From Chlorogloeopsis fritschii PCC 6912 (lineage in GTDB: Bacteria > Cyanobacteriota > Cyanobacteriia > Cyanobacteriales > Nostocaceae): DNA of 64,000 nucleotides. Numbering within the stretch: the first letter of the stretch is position 1; every line of letters begins with the position of its first letter. The notes under the pieces were generated by a model. That model searched no databases, was not told the DNA's origin, and worked only from the letters and a program-made list of their open reading frames with translations. Positions 9,629 to 18,444 of this stretch are shown one piece after another. Both the position numbers and the translations under genes were made by a program. Location of the stretch: the NCBI RefSeq assembly GCF_000317285.1, contig NZ_AJLN01000116.1, forward strand, positions 682,001 to 746,000. Direction: 5' to 3'.

Positions 9629-10048
9629 TGTTTTTAGCCAAAGATGCGAGTTATCCTATCTTTTAAAATCAAACCTGGAGAGCAATGAAATAAATTGCTT
9701 TAGTTGCGCTAAGAATATTGAAATTATAAGCGCTGGAATATTTGCAAGTTTTTCCGATATCTTCCTTTTTAACTATATCTATAAGCATAGATGCACGTAG
9801 ATAATTTTGTCTGTGTGCATTTAATTTATTGTTAAAAAACTAAGCGGTTTTCGATATTTTTGACAAAACTACAGTGATTTACTTGAAAACCTAACTATAG
9901 ACTCAGGATATTTGCTAGGCAGAACGTTAGTGTGAGGGAAAGAATAATCAGTGCTACTTATGGGTGCGAGGTGAATTGCAGTTCGCATCCTCCTTTGAGT
10001 TGCCATTGAAATTTATTCCAATAGCAAACCAAAATAGGATGACTATTT
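9629..10048. other. Intergenic region, possible gene relic
   Basis: This 420-bp A+T-rich stretch begins with the short coupled frame 9628-9666 that ends in a stop after 12 codons. Other open frames here lack family features and a credible ribosome-binding site. I see no RNA gene. The upstream region of the next gene (about 9900-10048) probably contains its promoter, but no clear box could be placed. Confidence 0.4.
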
Positions 10049-10558
10049 ATGACTAACTCTCATGCAAATAACAGCGAAAACCTGAAGAAGTTGCGAGATC
10101 TGATTAAAGATATCGACTATGCCATGTTGACGACTGTTAATGAGGATGGAACATTACATAGCCGTCCGATGGCTACCAATCGCGAAGTCGAATTTGATGG
10201 CGATGTCTGGTTTTTCACTTATGCTAGTTCCTATAAGGTAGTTGAAATTAATCGCAACCATCAAGTTAATGTCAGTTATGCTGCACCTAATAAACAGTGT
10301 TACGTCTCTTTATCCGGTACAGCCGAATTGGTACGCGATCGCCAAAAGTTAGAACAAATGTGGCAACCACAACTCAAGGCTTGGTTTCCTAAAGGCTTAG
10401 ACGAGCCTGATATTGCTTTACTTAAGGTGAACGTAGAAAAAGCTGAATATTGGGATTCACCTTCAAGCATAGTAGCGAACACGATTAGCTTAGTTAAGGG
10501 AGCTATGACTGGCAAACCTGCTGATGTCAGCAAGCATGAAAAACTAGAGTTGAAATAA
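10049..10558 (+). CDS. PPOX-class flavin-binding / general stress protein 26-like
   Basis: This 169-residue protein has the split-barrel FMN-binding fold of the pyridoxamine 5'-phosphate oxidase-like superfamily. Visible features are YAMLTTVNEDGTLHSRPM (residues 26-43), then DVWFFTYASSYKVVEI and the C-terminal PDIALLKVNVEKAEYWDSPS, the pattern of the general stress protein 26 branch. Members bind FMN or related cofactors and are linked to stress tolerance. It is not the PdxH enzyme, which is longer and has extra dimer-interface motifs. A strong terminator follows 25 bp after the stop. Confidence 0.85.
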   Translation: MTNSHANNSENLKKLRDLIKDIDYAMLTTVNEDGTLHSRPMATNREVEFDGDVWFFTYASSYKVVEINRNHQVNVSYAAPNKQCYVSLSGTAELVRDRQKLEQMWQPQLKAWFPKGLDEPDIALLKVNVEKAEYWDSPSSIVANTISLVKGAMTGKPADVSKHEKLELK

Positions 10559-10582
10559 GCCTTTCGCCTACAAATGAAAAAC

Positions 10583-10616
10583 CCGGTTTCTTTGGCTTGT
10601 GAAACCGGATTTTATT
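10583..10616 (+). terminator. Rho-independent terminator
   Basis: CCGGTTTC (10583-10590) pairs perfectly with GAAACCGG (10601-10608) over a 10-nt loop and is followed by attttattt. It ends the transcript of the PPOX-family gene. Confidence 0.85.
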
Positions 10617-10685
10617 TGGGGGTTGATTCTATAAAAATTTTGCTGGAGATAGGGCGTTAGACGATCGCTAACGCATCCCATGACT

Positions 10686-10916
10686 CTAGTTAGGTAGTGT
10701 ATTGCTGGCATAGGCATCCATTCCATAAGCAGGAGTGCGATCGCTGTAGTCTGTATCCTTGCCAGTGACGGATTTAGCCAATTTTTCAAAAGATTCGGAA
10801 CGCCAGTTACGCTCGTGGATTGGCTTTCTCTGTTCTCCCAGGAAATAAGCCTGAGTACCAATTACAGAAGCTGCAACCCAAGCAACAACAAACAACCCAA
10901 TTAAGATAGCCATCAT
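10686..10916 (-). CDS. Small single-TM protein, possibly Psb35-like
   Basis: This 76-residue protein has one N-terminal membrane helix (IGLFVVAWVAASVIGTQAYF) and a conserved-looking soluble tail (LGEQRKPIHERNWRSESFEKLAKSVTG, then DRTPAYGMDAYAS). It resembles a small thylakoid protein conserved in cyanobacteria. From memory the closest named candidate is the photosystem II assembly factor Psb35, but I cannot confirm this. An AAGGAG sits upstream with suitable spacing to the two adjacent ATG codons (10916 and 10913). It lies convergent to the PPOX gene. Confidence 0.7.
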   Translation of the reverse strand: MMAILIGLFVVAWVAASVIGTQAYFLGEQRKPIHERNWRSESFEKLAKSVTGKDTDYSDRTPAYGMDAYASNTLPN

Positions 10917-11067
10917 ATCTAACTCCTTGTTTTAATTTTTGTAACTTTATGTAAATAAATTTAACGATATTTTTAACAAACTCAAAAGTGTGGTAACCGA
11001 ATAAATGGGGTAGGGTATTCCACACAGATTTTGGGGTAGGTTATGGAAACTGCACTGACATCGCCCT

Positions 11068-12456
11068 TTAATTCTCGGTAAGTAGAGATTCTGATTCGCT
11101 TGTAGTTTGGGGTAAAAATTGTGCTTGGCACTTTTGGGCACGGGGTAGAGTAGCTAAACCCACTTGTGCTGTTTGATAAAGGCGGCTAAATTCCCGTTCG
11201 TAATGGGCGGCAACAGTAGGATTTTGTATGAATATCAGAGTTTCGTCATTTAGGTAATTTCCAGAATTCGACCAATTGTGACTACCAGTAATGACTAGCT
11301 CTCCATCTAAGATTGCCATTTTACTATGGACTCCCCTATCTCCAGTTGGTGCGATCGGAAAACCAACTGTAGTTAGAGGATTTTTCCACGGATTAACTTT
11401 GATGGAATAAGTTTTCTTGCCAGGACGAGGACAAACTCCTAGAGCATCGTATGCTTTGGAATATGGTTGTCCGAAAAAATCTGGATCTATCAGCAGTTTG
11501 ATGTCTTTTACTCCTTTGTCGTATACTCTGCTAAGAGTGTCGCTAATCTTTTGATCGGAAAAAACAAACACTGCAACGTGCACACTCTTTTGAGCTTGCT
11601 GTATATAAGAGGCAATAATGCCGTTGCTAGTTGTGGCAATATTCTCTTGACGGCGAGCCGGAGAAAAGTTAACTGTAATAGTTCCTGTACTAACTGGAAT
11701 TGTGACAGGATATCTTTTAGGTTTACGAGATTTGAATAATCCTTGCCACATATAGTTAAATTCTTCAGTAAAAGTTTTGGCAAGATGAGCATGATCGAGA
11801 ATGACAATCATGTTATTAGGATTACCCCGGCTGTCAAAATTATTAAAATCACCGTGAAAGTCAGATGTAGTAAAGTTGCCACTGGTTATAATAGTGGTTT
11901 TACCATCGACAACTAAAAATTTATGGTGCATAAGTCCGCTACCTTTAGTTGCACCAGCAGAGGTATCATCTTTAATTTCAATTCCACTTTGGCGCAAAAT
12001 AGTCAGAGCATCAGCAGGATATCGTGTTAATTCTTCATAGGCTCTGCGATCGTGGCTGTTCATTCTACTAATTTCTTCTTTCGTATATTCCTGACTAGTT
12101 TTGTTGTATTTGTTGTCAAGCAGAACTCTAATTTTAATTCCGCGCTCTTTCGCACGTTTTAATGCTTTAGCTACTTCAGGCAGCCTAAACTCCATGACAG
12201 CTAAATCTATAGTAGAATTCGCCTGGCTAATAGTATTGATAACCTGCTGCTCTAAATTGTCTCCCTTACGATTAAAGTGTCGGTATGGATCTTTGTAGGA
12301 AGATATTGAATTTTGATTGAAATAGACTTGAATTACAGGGTCTTGTGGTAATCTTTCTAGAGACTGAGTGGGAGACTTATTTTGTTGACAAGCAGTAAGG
12401 GTGAGTATTAGTAGAAAAACAGAATAAAAACTCCGTCGGATAGAGAAACGGGACAC
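11068..12456 (-). CDS. Phospholipase D-like lipoprotein with two HKD motifs
   Basis: This 462-residue protein has a lipoprotein signal (hydrophobic core then LTAC at residues 20-23), so it is probably anchored in a membrane facing the periplasm. It carries two HxK(x)4D phosphodiesterase motifs: HHKFLVVDG followed by SGNFT (near residue 175) and HSKMAILDG followed by GSHNWS (near 380). Both belong to the phospholipase D / nuclease superfamily and together make one active site. The substrate could be phospholipid or DNA. The Nuc-like first half (IDLAVMEFRLPEVAKAL) fits either. It is single on its strand. Confidence 0.88.
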   Translation of the reverse strand: MSRFSIRRSFYSVFLLILTLTACQQNKSPTQSLERLPQDPVIQVYFNQNSISSYKDPYRHFNRKGDNLEQQVINTISQANSTIDLAVMEFRLPEVAKALKRAKERGIKIRVLLDNKYNKTSQEYTKEEISRMNSHDRRAYEELTRYPADALTILRQSGIEIKDDTSAGATKGSGLMHHKFLVVDGKTTIITSGNFTTSDFHGDFNNFDSRGNPNNMIVILDHAHLAKTFTEEFNYMWQGLFKSRKPKRYPVTIPVSTGTITVNFSPARRQENIATTSNGIIASYIQQAQKSVHVAVFVFSDQKISDTLSRVYDKGVKDIKLLIDPDFFGQPYSKAYDALGVCPRPGKKTYSIKVNPWKNPLTTVGFPIAPTGDRGVHSKMAILDGELVITGSHNWSNSGNYLNDETLIFIQNPTVAAHYEREFSRLYQTAQVGLATLPRAQKCQAQFLPQTTSESESLLTEN

Positions 12457-12642
12457 GTTAGTTTGCTAAAAGTGTTATGTAATTACACTTTTATGATTCC
12501 CAAAATTGGGAGTTATTAAACTGAGATGAAAGTAAAGATAAAAGTAAAATTACACAGATGACGTTCCTGAATTAGGAAATAATTAACTATAGATGCTGAA
12601 AACAAATGCAGCCCGTGCAAGCGTGTGTTTACTGGAGAATCT

Positions 12643-13809
12643 ATGCAAGTTTATTTAGATTACAGTGCTACTACCCCCACTCGCCCAGAAGCGATCGCGG
12701 CGATGCAAGCAGCTATGACTCAACATTGGGGCAATCCCTCTAGCTTGCACGAATGGGGACAACGGGCAGCAACAGCAATCGAACAAGCAAGAATGCAGGT
12801 TGCTGGATTAATTAATGCACCAGCTGAATCTATTATTTTTACTTCTGGAGGCACGGAGGCGGACAATCTGGCAATTATGGGCGTCGCCCGGTTGTATACC
12901 AAACCCCAACACATAATTATTTCTAATGTTGAGCATTCTGCAATTACCGAACCTGCACGGTTGTTGGAACAGTGGGGTTGGCAAGTGACTCGCTTGGAAG
13001 TAGATGGCAAGGGTAGAGTTAATCCTCTGGATTTAAAGGCAGCTTTGCAGGATAACACTGTACTAGTGTCAGTAATTTACGGGCAAAGCGAAGTAGGGAC
13101 ATTGCAACCGATCGCAGAACTGGGAAAGATTGCTCGCAGTTCGGGTGTATTATTCCACACCGATGCAGTGCAATTGGCGGGACGTTTACCTATTGATGTA
13201 CAAGAATTGCCAGTAGATTTATTGAGCCTTTCTAGTCATAAAATTTACGGACCGCAAGGTGCAGGGGCGCTGTATGTACGTCCGGGTGTAGAGTTAGTAC
13301 CCTTGTTGGGTGGGGGCGGGCAAGAAATGCGATTGCGTTCGGGCACGCAAGCAGTACCGATTATTACTGGATTTGGTGTAGCGGCAGAATTGGCAGCACA
13401 AGAAATGGCAACAGAAACACCTCGATTAGTAAATTTACGCGATCGCCTGTTTTCTCTGTTGGCTGACATTCCTGGTTTAAAACCTACTGGCGATTTGGTT
13501 CACCGTTTACCTCATCATGTGAGCTTCTGTTTGGAACACAACGATGGAGAAAAAATTAATGGCAGAAGCTTGGTGCGGGAGTTGAACCGCGCTGGTATTG
13601 GTATCAGCGCCGGAGCAGCGTGTAATAGCGGTAAACTCAACCCCAGTCCTATACTCTTAGCAATGGGATACTCTGAAAAGGCTGCGTTGGCAGGTGTTCG
13701 CATGACACTAGGACGAGATACAACATCAGATGATGTGGATTGGGTGGCAATGGTTTTGAAGCAGGTTTTGCAGCGACTTTCGCCTGTAGAATTGGTTGTG
13801 ATTAGTTAG
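12643..13809 (+). CDS. Cysteine desulfurase, IscS/NifS family (copy 1)
   Basis: This PLP enzyme removes sulfur from cysteine for Fe-S cluster or tRNA sulfur delivery. The ATG at 12643 is preceded by CTGGAGAATCT and gives MQVYLDYSATTPTRPEA. A GTG at 12625 is rejected. The PLP lysine is in SSHKIYGPQG (near residue 200) and the catalytic cysteine in SAGAACNSG (near 325), with a short loop as in the NifS/IscS group. The protein is 388 residues. A second member is at 58152-59318, with a different loop (SSGAACSS). Neither has nif genes beside it, so a general role is more likely than nitrogenase-specific supply. Confidence 0.9.
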   Translation: MQVYLDYSATTPTRPEAIAAMQAAMTQHWGNPSSLHEWGQRAATAIEQARMQVAGLINAPAESIIFTSGGTEADNLAIMGVARLYTKPQHIIISNVEHSAITEPARLLEQWGWQVTRLEVDGKGRVNPLDLKAALQDNTVLVSVIYGQSEVGTLQPIAELGKIARSSGVLFHTDAVQLAGRLPIDVQELPVDLLSLSSHKIYGPQGAGALYVRPGVELVPLLGGGGQEMRLRSGTQAVPIITGFGVAAELAAQEMATETPRLVNLRDRLFSLLADIPGLKPTGDLVHRLPHHVSFCLEHNDGEKINGRSLVRELNRAGIGISAGAACNSGKLNPSPILLAMGYSEKAALAGVRMTLGRDTTSDDVDWVAMVLKQVLQRLSPVELVVIS

Positions 13810-13818
13810 TGGTTAAGT

Positions 13819-13853
13819 AGAAGGCAGGAGGCAGATGGCAGATGGCAGAAGGA
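13819..13853. repeat. Short tandem repeat (GGCAGAWG)
   Basis: A run of aaGGCAGGAGGCAGATGGCAGATGGCAGAAGG, made of imperfect 7-8-bp units, follows the cysteine desulfurase gene. It is a cyanobacterial STRR. Related runs occur at about 3466, 7290 and 61037-61075. Confidence 0.7.
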
Positions 13854-13939
13854 AATAGAAAGGGACAAGTAAGGAGAGCAACAGACAACCAACTCCTAAC
13901 TACTAACTACTAACAATTCCATTCCAAAAATTTTTTAAG

Positions 13940-14683
13940 ATGACTGAACTTCCAAAGACTCTTGAAGATGCGATCGCTCAAGCCCAACAGGCTACCCAAG
14001 CAGCAATAGCAGATGGATATACACGATTACAAGTTGAGTTACTCTTTCCAGAACTCAAATTGATGCCAGTAGCACAACAACTGTTACCAGTTTTTGAACA
14101 ATACGGAGAAAAACTAAAGATTCTCTTTGCTGATGCTGGTAGTGCTGGGCTGGCTCGCCGCGATTGGACAGATGTACCTTTTAAAATACTTGACATTGGT
14201 ACTGGCAGGGCTGCTTCTATCCAGTCCAAAATTCAGCCAGAAGACGAAATCTTTTTGTTTATTGCTCCCACTTCTGTAGAAGTGCCACAGTTAGAAAAGA
14301 TTTGTGAAGAAATTGGCGATCGCCCCTTTGTGATGTTAAATCCCTTTCTAGAAGATGCTGGCAAAATCGGTATTGGTTATGCCGCCAGACAAATTCGCGA
14401 GCGTTTTACTAATACGATTGAGTCTTGTTATTACCTGCGTCCTATATTTGAAGAAGCGGCATTGTTCCGCTGCTATCCAGGAGTATGGGAAGTATGGGTA
14501 CAAAATGAGGGTGACTATCAAAAAGTTGCTGAATTGGCGCAAAAACCCTCTGGTGACGAGTTAGATATGATTCTTGCCGGGCAAGCACAAACACCAGAAG
14601 GAGAAACTGTCGCAACTGTACCTGCAAGAAAACCCAGTGTATTTAGGGGTTTGCAAAGGTTCATCAGGGCTTTGAGAAATTAA
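13940..14683 (+). CDS. DUF1995 family protein
   Basis: This 247-residue protein matches the DUF1995 pattern found in cyanobacteria and plant chloroplasts, where related proteins include the photosystem II assembly factor LPA3. It starts TLEDAIAQAQQATQAAIADG and continues QVELLFPELKLMPVA, then an NTPase-like alternating alpha/beta layout (LKILFADAGSAGLARR, DEIFLFIAPTSVE, RPFVMLNPFLED), and ends in a basic RFIRALRN. There is no signal peptide or membrane segment. The molecular role is unknown, and a link to photosystem assembly is inference from plant relatives. Confidence 0.82.
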   Translation: MTELPKTLEDAIAQAQQATQAAIADGYTRLQVELLFPELKLMPVAQQLLPVFEQYGEKLKILFADAGSAGLARRDWTDVPFKILDIGTGRAASIQSKIQPEDEIFLFIAPTSVEVPQLEKICEEIGDRPFVMLNPFLEDAGKIGIGYAARQIRERFTNTIESCYYLRPIFEEAALFRCYPGVWEVWVQNEGDYQKVAELAQKPSGDELDMILAGQAQTPEGETVATVPARKPSVFRGLQRFIRALRN

Positions 14684-14728
14684 TCTACGTGATAGATTGA
14701 TAGCAAAATCCAATTTGATGATGATAAC

Positions 14729-14795
14729 AACCACAGATAAACCACGAGATGCACACGGATGATTTATCTGTGTTTATCTGTGTCCATCTGTGGTT
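14729..14795. repeat. Dispersed inverted repeat (AACCACAGAT)
   Basis: AACCACAGAT at 14729-14738 is inverted as ATCTGTGGTT at 14786-14795, with internal repeats of TTATCTGTGT. The same TCTGTGGTT and TGTTTATC wording recurs at about 48172-48207, so this is a dispersed element. No coding content was seen. Confidence 0.6.
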
Positions 14796-14913
14796 GATTT
14801 CTCACACATGATTTTTGTTTGTCGTTTTAATTCACATCAGACGTAACTAGCTTGTAATATGTCGCTAATTAAAAATCAAAAGTACTTTTAACTTTTGACT
14901 TCCCAAAGGGGCA

Positions 14914-15423
14914 CTACGGACACATTAAAGTATCACGGGTATTACGCCCTGTGACTGGATTTGTGCCTTTAGCCACCTTGCATAATTTATTTAGCACATC
15001 CTCACGCACATATGTATCAGTAAAATCTGCCCCGTCAATAATGGCACCATCAAACATGGTACCGGTAATAAAGGCACCTTCTAAAATGGCGTCAGTCAAA
15101 TTAGCTTTAGTCAGACGAGCTGATTCTAAATCGGCATAACTCAAATCGGCTCCGGTAAAATCTGCTGAAGCCAAATTTGACGAAAAAAACCTCACTCCAC
15201 GTAAATTAGAGTGACTGAAGTTGCTTTTGCGGAGAGTAGCATGATCAAAACTGGAATCTGTTAAGTCCTGATTTGAGAAATTTTCTTCAATAAGAGTTCG
15301 GTTGTTATAGTTTACTGCCACAGCACCTTCAGGGAAAGCTATAGTTGCTGTGATGAAAATCACTGTCAAAAGCAATACATTGAGTATGCTTGTCCAAATT
15401 CGATCGCTTAACCTTGAAATCAT
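14914..15423 (-). CDS. Exported pentapeptide-repeat protein
   Basis: Starting at the ATG at 15423 the product is 169 residues. An N-terminal hydrophobic helix ends in an Ala-Val-Ala type site (about residues 10-38), so it is probably exported to the periplasm or thylakoid lumen, like the lumenal pentapeptide proteins of chloroplasts. The body is a run of A(D/N)LXX repeats ([20 protein letters not shown] and onward to about residue 145), which folds into a right-handed quadrilateral beta-helix. A C-terminal part with two cysteines (LNKLCK and TLMCP) may form a disulfide. An in-frame start at 15501 would overlap yraN. The two start codons are only 14 bp apart, head to head. Confidence 0.85.
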   Translation of the reverse strand: MISRLSDRIWTSILNVLLLTVIFITATIAFPEGAVAVNYNNRTLIEENFSNQDLTDSSFDHATLRKSNFSHSNLRGVRFFSSNLASADFTGADLSYADLESARLTKANLTDAILEGAFITGTMFDGAIIDGADFTDTYVREDVLNKLCKVAKGTNPVTGRNTRDTLMCP

Positions 15424-15437
15424 CGTACTTTTCGTCA

Positions 15438-16037
15438 ATGGCAAACTATCCTCCTTATAATTATCCCGATATCGGTAACGCAGGAGAAGATCTAGTCGCA
15501 CAATGGTTACAATCTCAAGGCTGGGTAATTCTTTATCGTCGCTGGCGGTGTCGGTGGGGAGAAATTGATATTATCGCCCAACATGATGGAGTAGAACAAG
15601 AGGACAAGGGGAGGAGCCAGCGGCGTGCGGGGGTTTCCCCCGTTGAGACGACTGGCGTGGGAAGACACAAAGACACGGGGAATGTCAATGAAAAACTCTC
15701 TACGTCTTCTACCACTCCCTCTCCTAAATTGGCATTTGTGGAAGTGAAAACTCGCAGTTCGGGTAATTGGGATTCAGGAGGAAGAAGTGCGATCGCGCCA
15801 CCAAAACAACTAAAACTTTGGCGCACGGCACAGATGTTTTTAGCTAAATATCCAGACAAGGCAGATTACCTTTGCCAATTTGATGTTGCTATTGTTTGTT
15901 GTCAGCGTATCTCAATAGAATCTCCCACAGTTAAAGTTATAGACACAACTTTAGCCAGTTCCTCTATAGAAAAATACAAATTGATACTACAAGAATATAT
16001 TTGTGCAGCTTTTGAAGCGGCAAACGAGTATTGGTAA
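15438..16037 (+). CDS. YraN/UPF0102 family nuclease-like protein
   Basis: UPF0102 (YraN) proteins have a PD-(D/E)XK nuclease-like core. Their function is poorly defined, and a role linked to DNA processing is usually assumed. The ATG at 15438 begins [20 protein letters not shown]. The core residues are visible in [14 protein letters not shown], then [11 protein letters not shown] and [12 protein letters not shown]. Between these the family normally has only a few residues, but here about 45 extra residues (about 52-96) are inserted in frame. They are encoded partly by a GC-rich dispersed repeat (15612-15660). The catalytic elements remain, so the gene may still be functional. Confidence 0.85.
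   Translation: MANYPPYNYPDIGNAGEDLVAQWLQSQGWVILYRRWRCRWGEIDIIAQHDGVEQEDKGRSQRRAGVSPVETTGVGRHKDTGNVNEKLSTSSTTPSPKLAFVEVKTRSSGNWDSGGRSAIAPPKQLKLWRTAQMFLAKYPDKADYLCQFDVAIVCCQRISIESPTVKVIDTTLASSSIEKYKLILQEYICAAFEAANEYW
15612..15660. repeat. Dispersed palindromic repeat inside yraN
   Basis: CGGGGG-TTT-CCCCCG (15628-15642) is a perfect hairpin, and outside it GCCAG and CTGGC form an outer inverted pair. The unit resembles the block after rsgA, which has GGAGCCAG, then TCCCCCGTTG, then ACTGGCGTCG. Its presence within the frame explains most of the extra residues in this YraN. Confidence 0.7.
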
Positions 16038-16111
16038 TGGATATAAAACTCCCATTACCAATAACTAATTACCAATCATTCATTTGTAACAGCCATCAAC
16101 ATTCAAAACTC

Positions 16112-16501
16112 TTACGCCAGAGTTTCTGGACAGTAACCCAATCCCCTGACAAACTGTTGTCGGAAAGCCTCTATTTCTTCTTTTTCTGGATTACCATGAG
16201 AAACAATAGCTACTTGGTAGCGACGCATTACATCAACGGGGCACTGCCCTGCTTCCAAACTCCATAGAGCCATCTGTACCCTCATTGGCGGCTCATAGCT
16301 AATACCTAATTCATTTAAGAAAGCTCGAATGTCGCCGTCTTCTTGGGGTGATAACTGATTTCTAAGTTTGATCCTAACCACCCAACCATCGATTTGATGA
16401 ATTACGGTGACGAAGGATACAGGTATTTGGGGTTTAGCGTGCAAGTACTGAATAACCCTAAGAGTGAGGCTAGCATTTGCCAGATAATACAAGTATTCCA
16501 T
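16112..16501 (-). CDS. Conserved hypothetical protein
   Basis: I do not recognise this 129-residue protein. It starts MEYLYYLANASLTLRVIQYL and contains VIHQIDGWVVRIKLRNQLS, suggesting a small alpha/beta soluble protein, with RYQVAIVSHGNPEKEEIEAFRQQF near the C-terminus. An upstream TTG (16525) would add eight residues but has poor spacing to any ribosome-binding site. It is convergent with yraN. Confidence 0.65.
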   Translation of the reverse strand: MEYLYYLANASLTLRVIQYLHAKPQIPVSFVTVIHQIDGWVVRIKLRNQLSPQEDGDIRAFLNELGISYEPPMRVQMALWSLEAGQCPVDVMRRYQVAIVSHGNPEKEEIEAFRQQFVRGLGYCPETLA

Positions 16502-16567
16502 CTTGGTGCTTGGGATCAAAGCCAATCCTACATTTCTATTATTGGTAGAGGGGTATACAAACCGCTA

Positions 16568-16605
16568 GGGTAAAAGCCCCCGTTTTTAGATGGGGAGTTT
16601 TACCC
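16568..16605. other. Strong GC-clamped hairpin, possible IS end or leader structure
   Basis: GGGTAAAA (16568-16575) pairs with TTTTACCC (16598-16605), and inside it CCCC (16777-equivalent position 16577-16580) pairs with GGGG (16592-16595). The 38-bp two-part stem lies 134 bp before queA and 67 bp before the divergent hypothetical gene. It could be the end of a degraded IS200/IS605-type element, a terminator or a 5'-leader structure. No adjacent transposase was found. Confidence 0.5.
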
Positions 16606-16739
16606 AATATTCATATAGGTGCTTACGTGGTACTTAATAGTAACCATCTTGAAGTCCAGGGATCAATATCTTTTGCAATCCTTTAGAGTTCTTTTAGAAA
16701 GCACAACCGCAACGTTTTTTTAAGAAAATCTAAATCTAA

Positions 16740-17924
16740 ATGCAGCAAAAACTACCGGAAACTAATTTAAATTTGAGTTCTAACCCAACAGTAGAAAGTT
16801 CTGCCTTAGACCATTCCTTGGCTAGCTATGATTATGAATTGCCAAACGAACTAATTGCTCAAAATCCGGCTTTTCCCAGAGATAGTTCCAGACTATTAGT
16901 TGTAAATTCTCCGAGTACAGGTAAAAACACAGAGCCTTTACACTATATTTTCCGCGATTTGCCGGATTTACTCAGAGCCGGAGATTTATTAGTGATGAAT
17001 AATACCCGTGTTCTTTCGGCACGGTTGTATGGGCGAAAATCTACTGGAGCAGAGGTGGAAGTGTTGCTGTTGGAGGAACGGCAACATAACTGTTGGTTGG
17101 CTTTAGTGAAACCAGGCAAACGCTTTAAGCATGGCTCGAAAATTATTTTTGAGGCGAAGGAAGTTGGGGAAGATGCGGAGAATCTATCAAAAACATTCCC
17201 CATGCCTTCTCAACTTACTGCTACTGTCTTAGAAACTGACGAGGCGACTGGGGGACGTTTGCTGCAATTTGATTTACCAGAAGAAATTTCTTTAGTGCAA
17301 TTGTTGGATGTGTTTGGTGAAGTTCCTCTACCACCTTACATTACCCAAACCGATGCCGAAAGCGAACAATATCAGACAGTTTATGCTAAATCTCCGGGAG
17401 CGATCGCTGCTCCTACTGCTGGGTTGCACTTTACTCCAGAATTACTAGAGCGGTTACGGCAAAAAGGGATTAATCAAGCTTTTGTGACATTGCATGTGGG
17501 TGTAGGAACATTTCGCCCTGTGGAAGTGGAAGATGTAACTACTCACAAGATGCATGAAGAATGGATTGAGGTGCCTGCTGCAACTGTAGAGCAAATTCGT
17601 GCCACTCAAGCTGCTGGTGGTAGAGTTATTGCTGTAGGTACAACGGTAGTTCGTTCCTTAGAAGGTGCTGCGGTATCAGGAGAGCTACAACCATTTTGTG
17701 GTAAGACTGATTTATTTATTTATCCGGGATACAAATGGCGGGTGGTTGAGGGTTTGATTACGAATTTTCACTTACCGCGTTCGAGTTTGCTGATGCTGGT
17801 GAGTGCTTTGATTGGTAGACAACGGTTGTTAAATATCTATCAGCAGGCGATCGCTTCTCAATATCGCTTTTATTCTTTCGGTGACGCGATGTTAATTTTG
17901 CCTGAAGCAAAAATGGTGGAATGA
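16740..17924 (+). CDS. queA: QueA, tRNA ribosyltransferase-isomerase
   Basis: QueA transfers the ribosyl part of S-adenosylmethionine to preQ1 in tRNA to make epoxyqueuosine. The 394-residue protein has the family motifs [61 protein letters not shown] and the C-terminal [15 protein letters not shown]. It has about 27 extra N-terminal residues relative to E. coli QueA. The region between [13 protein letters not shown] and [13 protein letters not shown] is slightly longer than usual. No preQ1 riboswitch is evident upstream. Confidence 0.93.
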   Translation: MQQKLPETNLNLSSNPTVESSALDHSLASYDYELPNELIAQNPAFPRDSSRLLVVNSPSTGKNTEPLHYIFRDLPDLLRAGDLLVMNNTRVLSARLYGRKSTGAEVEVLLLEERQHNCWLALVKPGKRFKHGSKIIFEAKEVGEDAENLSKTFPMPSQLTATVLETDEATGGRLLQFDLPEEISLVQLLDVFGEVPLPPYITQTDAESEQYQTVYAKSPGAIAAPTAGLHFTPELLERLRQKGINQAFVTLHVGVGTFRPVEVEDVTTHKMHEEWIEVPAATVEQIRATQAAGGRVIAVGTTVVRSLEGAAVSGELQPFCGKTDLFIYPGYKWRVVEGLITNFHLPRSSLLMLVSALIGRQRLLNIYQQAIASQYRFYSFGDAMLILPEAKMVE

Positions 17925-17935
17925 AAATATACTAA

Positions 17936-18046
17936 GTAGCTCTTGCCGAACTGCGTACTAAAGAGCATTTGATTATCAATGACAAAGGAGGATTGTTAGC
18001 ATTCCAATTAACTCCGGCCAATGAAGCTCACGTTAACCTGCTCTAA
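17936..18046 (+). pseudogene. Transposase fragment, IS982-like
   Basis: One frame reads VALAELRTKEHLIINDKGGL then LAFQLTPANEAHVNLL and a stop. The HLIINDKG(x)LLAFxLTPxN pattern is the part of IS982-family DDE transposases that follows the first catalytic Asp strand. The frame is closed by a stop three bases upstream and by TAA at 18044. There is no start codon or other transposase sequence, so it is a short relic. The family call rests on one motif. Confidence 0.45.
18024..18038. repeat. 15-bp direct repeat, left copy
   Basis: AAGCTCACGTTAACC occurs here and exactly once more at 20222-20236, bracketing the two toxin-antitoxin pairs and the relics between them. It may mark the borders of an inserted segment or simply reflect shared ancestry of the flanking fragments. 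Confidence 0.6.
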
Positions 18047-18195
18047 TTACTTGGGTGAGATGCAAAGATGCTGGCAACCGCTGACCCGAACCGTTGTACT
18101 GCTGTTTCCTGGGTGAGGTAGTACCTAAAGTTTATCTCTCGGCATCAGGATTTTTTAGGTTACTCTAAAGGTGTGGTCGGTAAGGTAGCTCTCTT

Positions 18196-18444
18196 ATGAG
18201 TGTTGTCATCTCAGATGAAATTCTGCAAGCCTCTCAACTTACACCAAGCGAGTTTCGCCAGGAAATTGCCATATATCTGTTTCAAACTGGTCGTTTAACG
18301 CTTGGCTACGCTAGTCGTTTAGCAGATATGCCACCCAATGCTTTTCGTCAACTCTTGAAGCAGCGAAAAATTGCACTGTATTCCTATGATGTTGAAGATT
18401 TTGAGTTGGATTTGAAAAACTTACGAGAGTTGGGGCGATTGTGA
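18196..18444 (+). CDS. UPF0175 family antitoxin
   Basis: This 82-residue protein fits UPF0175, a family of small putative antitoxins with a helix-turn-helix-like part. Characteristic pieces are SEFRQEIAIYLFQTGRLTLGYASRLADMP and FRQLLKQRKIALYSYDVEDFELDL. It overlaps the DUF3368 gene by 4 bp, the usual gene order for this toxin-antitoxin type. In such systems the antitoxin typically binds both its toxin and the operon promoter, so autoregulation is likely. Confidence 0.88.
   Translation: MSVVISDEILQASQLTPSEFRQEIAIYLFQTGRLTLGYASRLADMPPNAFRQLLKQRKIALYSYDVEDFELDLKNLRELGRL

Noticed and set aside
9570-9800. 76-codon frame after the DUF6887-like gene
   Set aside because: It overlaps the previous gene out of frame, has no ribosome-binding site and has no recognisable features.
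12643-13809. nifS in a nitrogen-fixation cluster
   Set aside because: No nif, fdx or hes genes adjoin either cysteine desulfurase.
16031-16267. Plus-strand frame after yraN
   Set aside because: It is antisense to the hypothetical gene at 16112-16501 and has no coding features.
17936-18046. Intact insertion sequence
   Set aside because: Only about 36 codons resemble a transposase, with stops on both sides and no terminal inverted repeats found.
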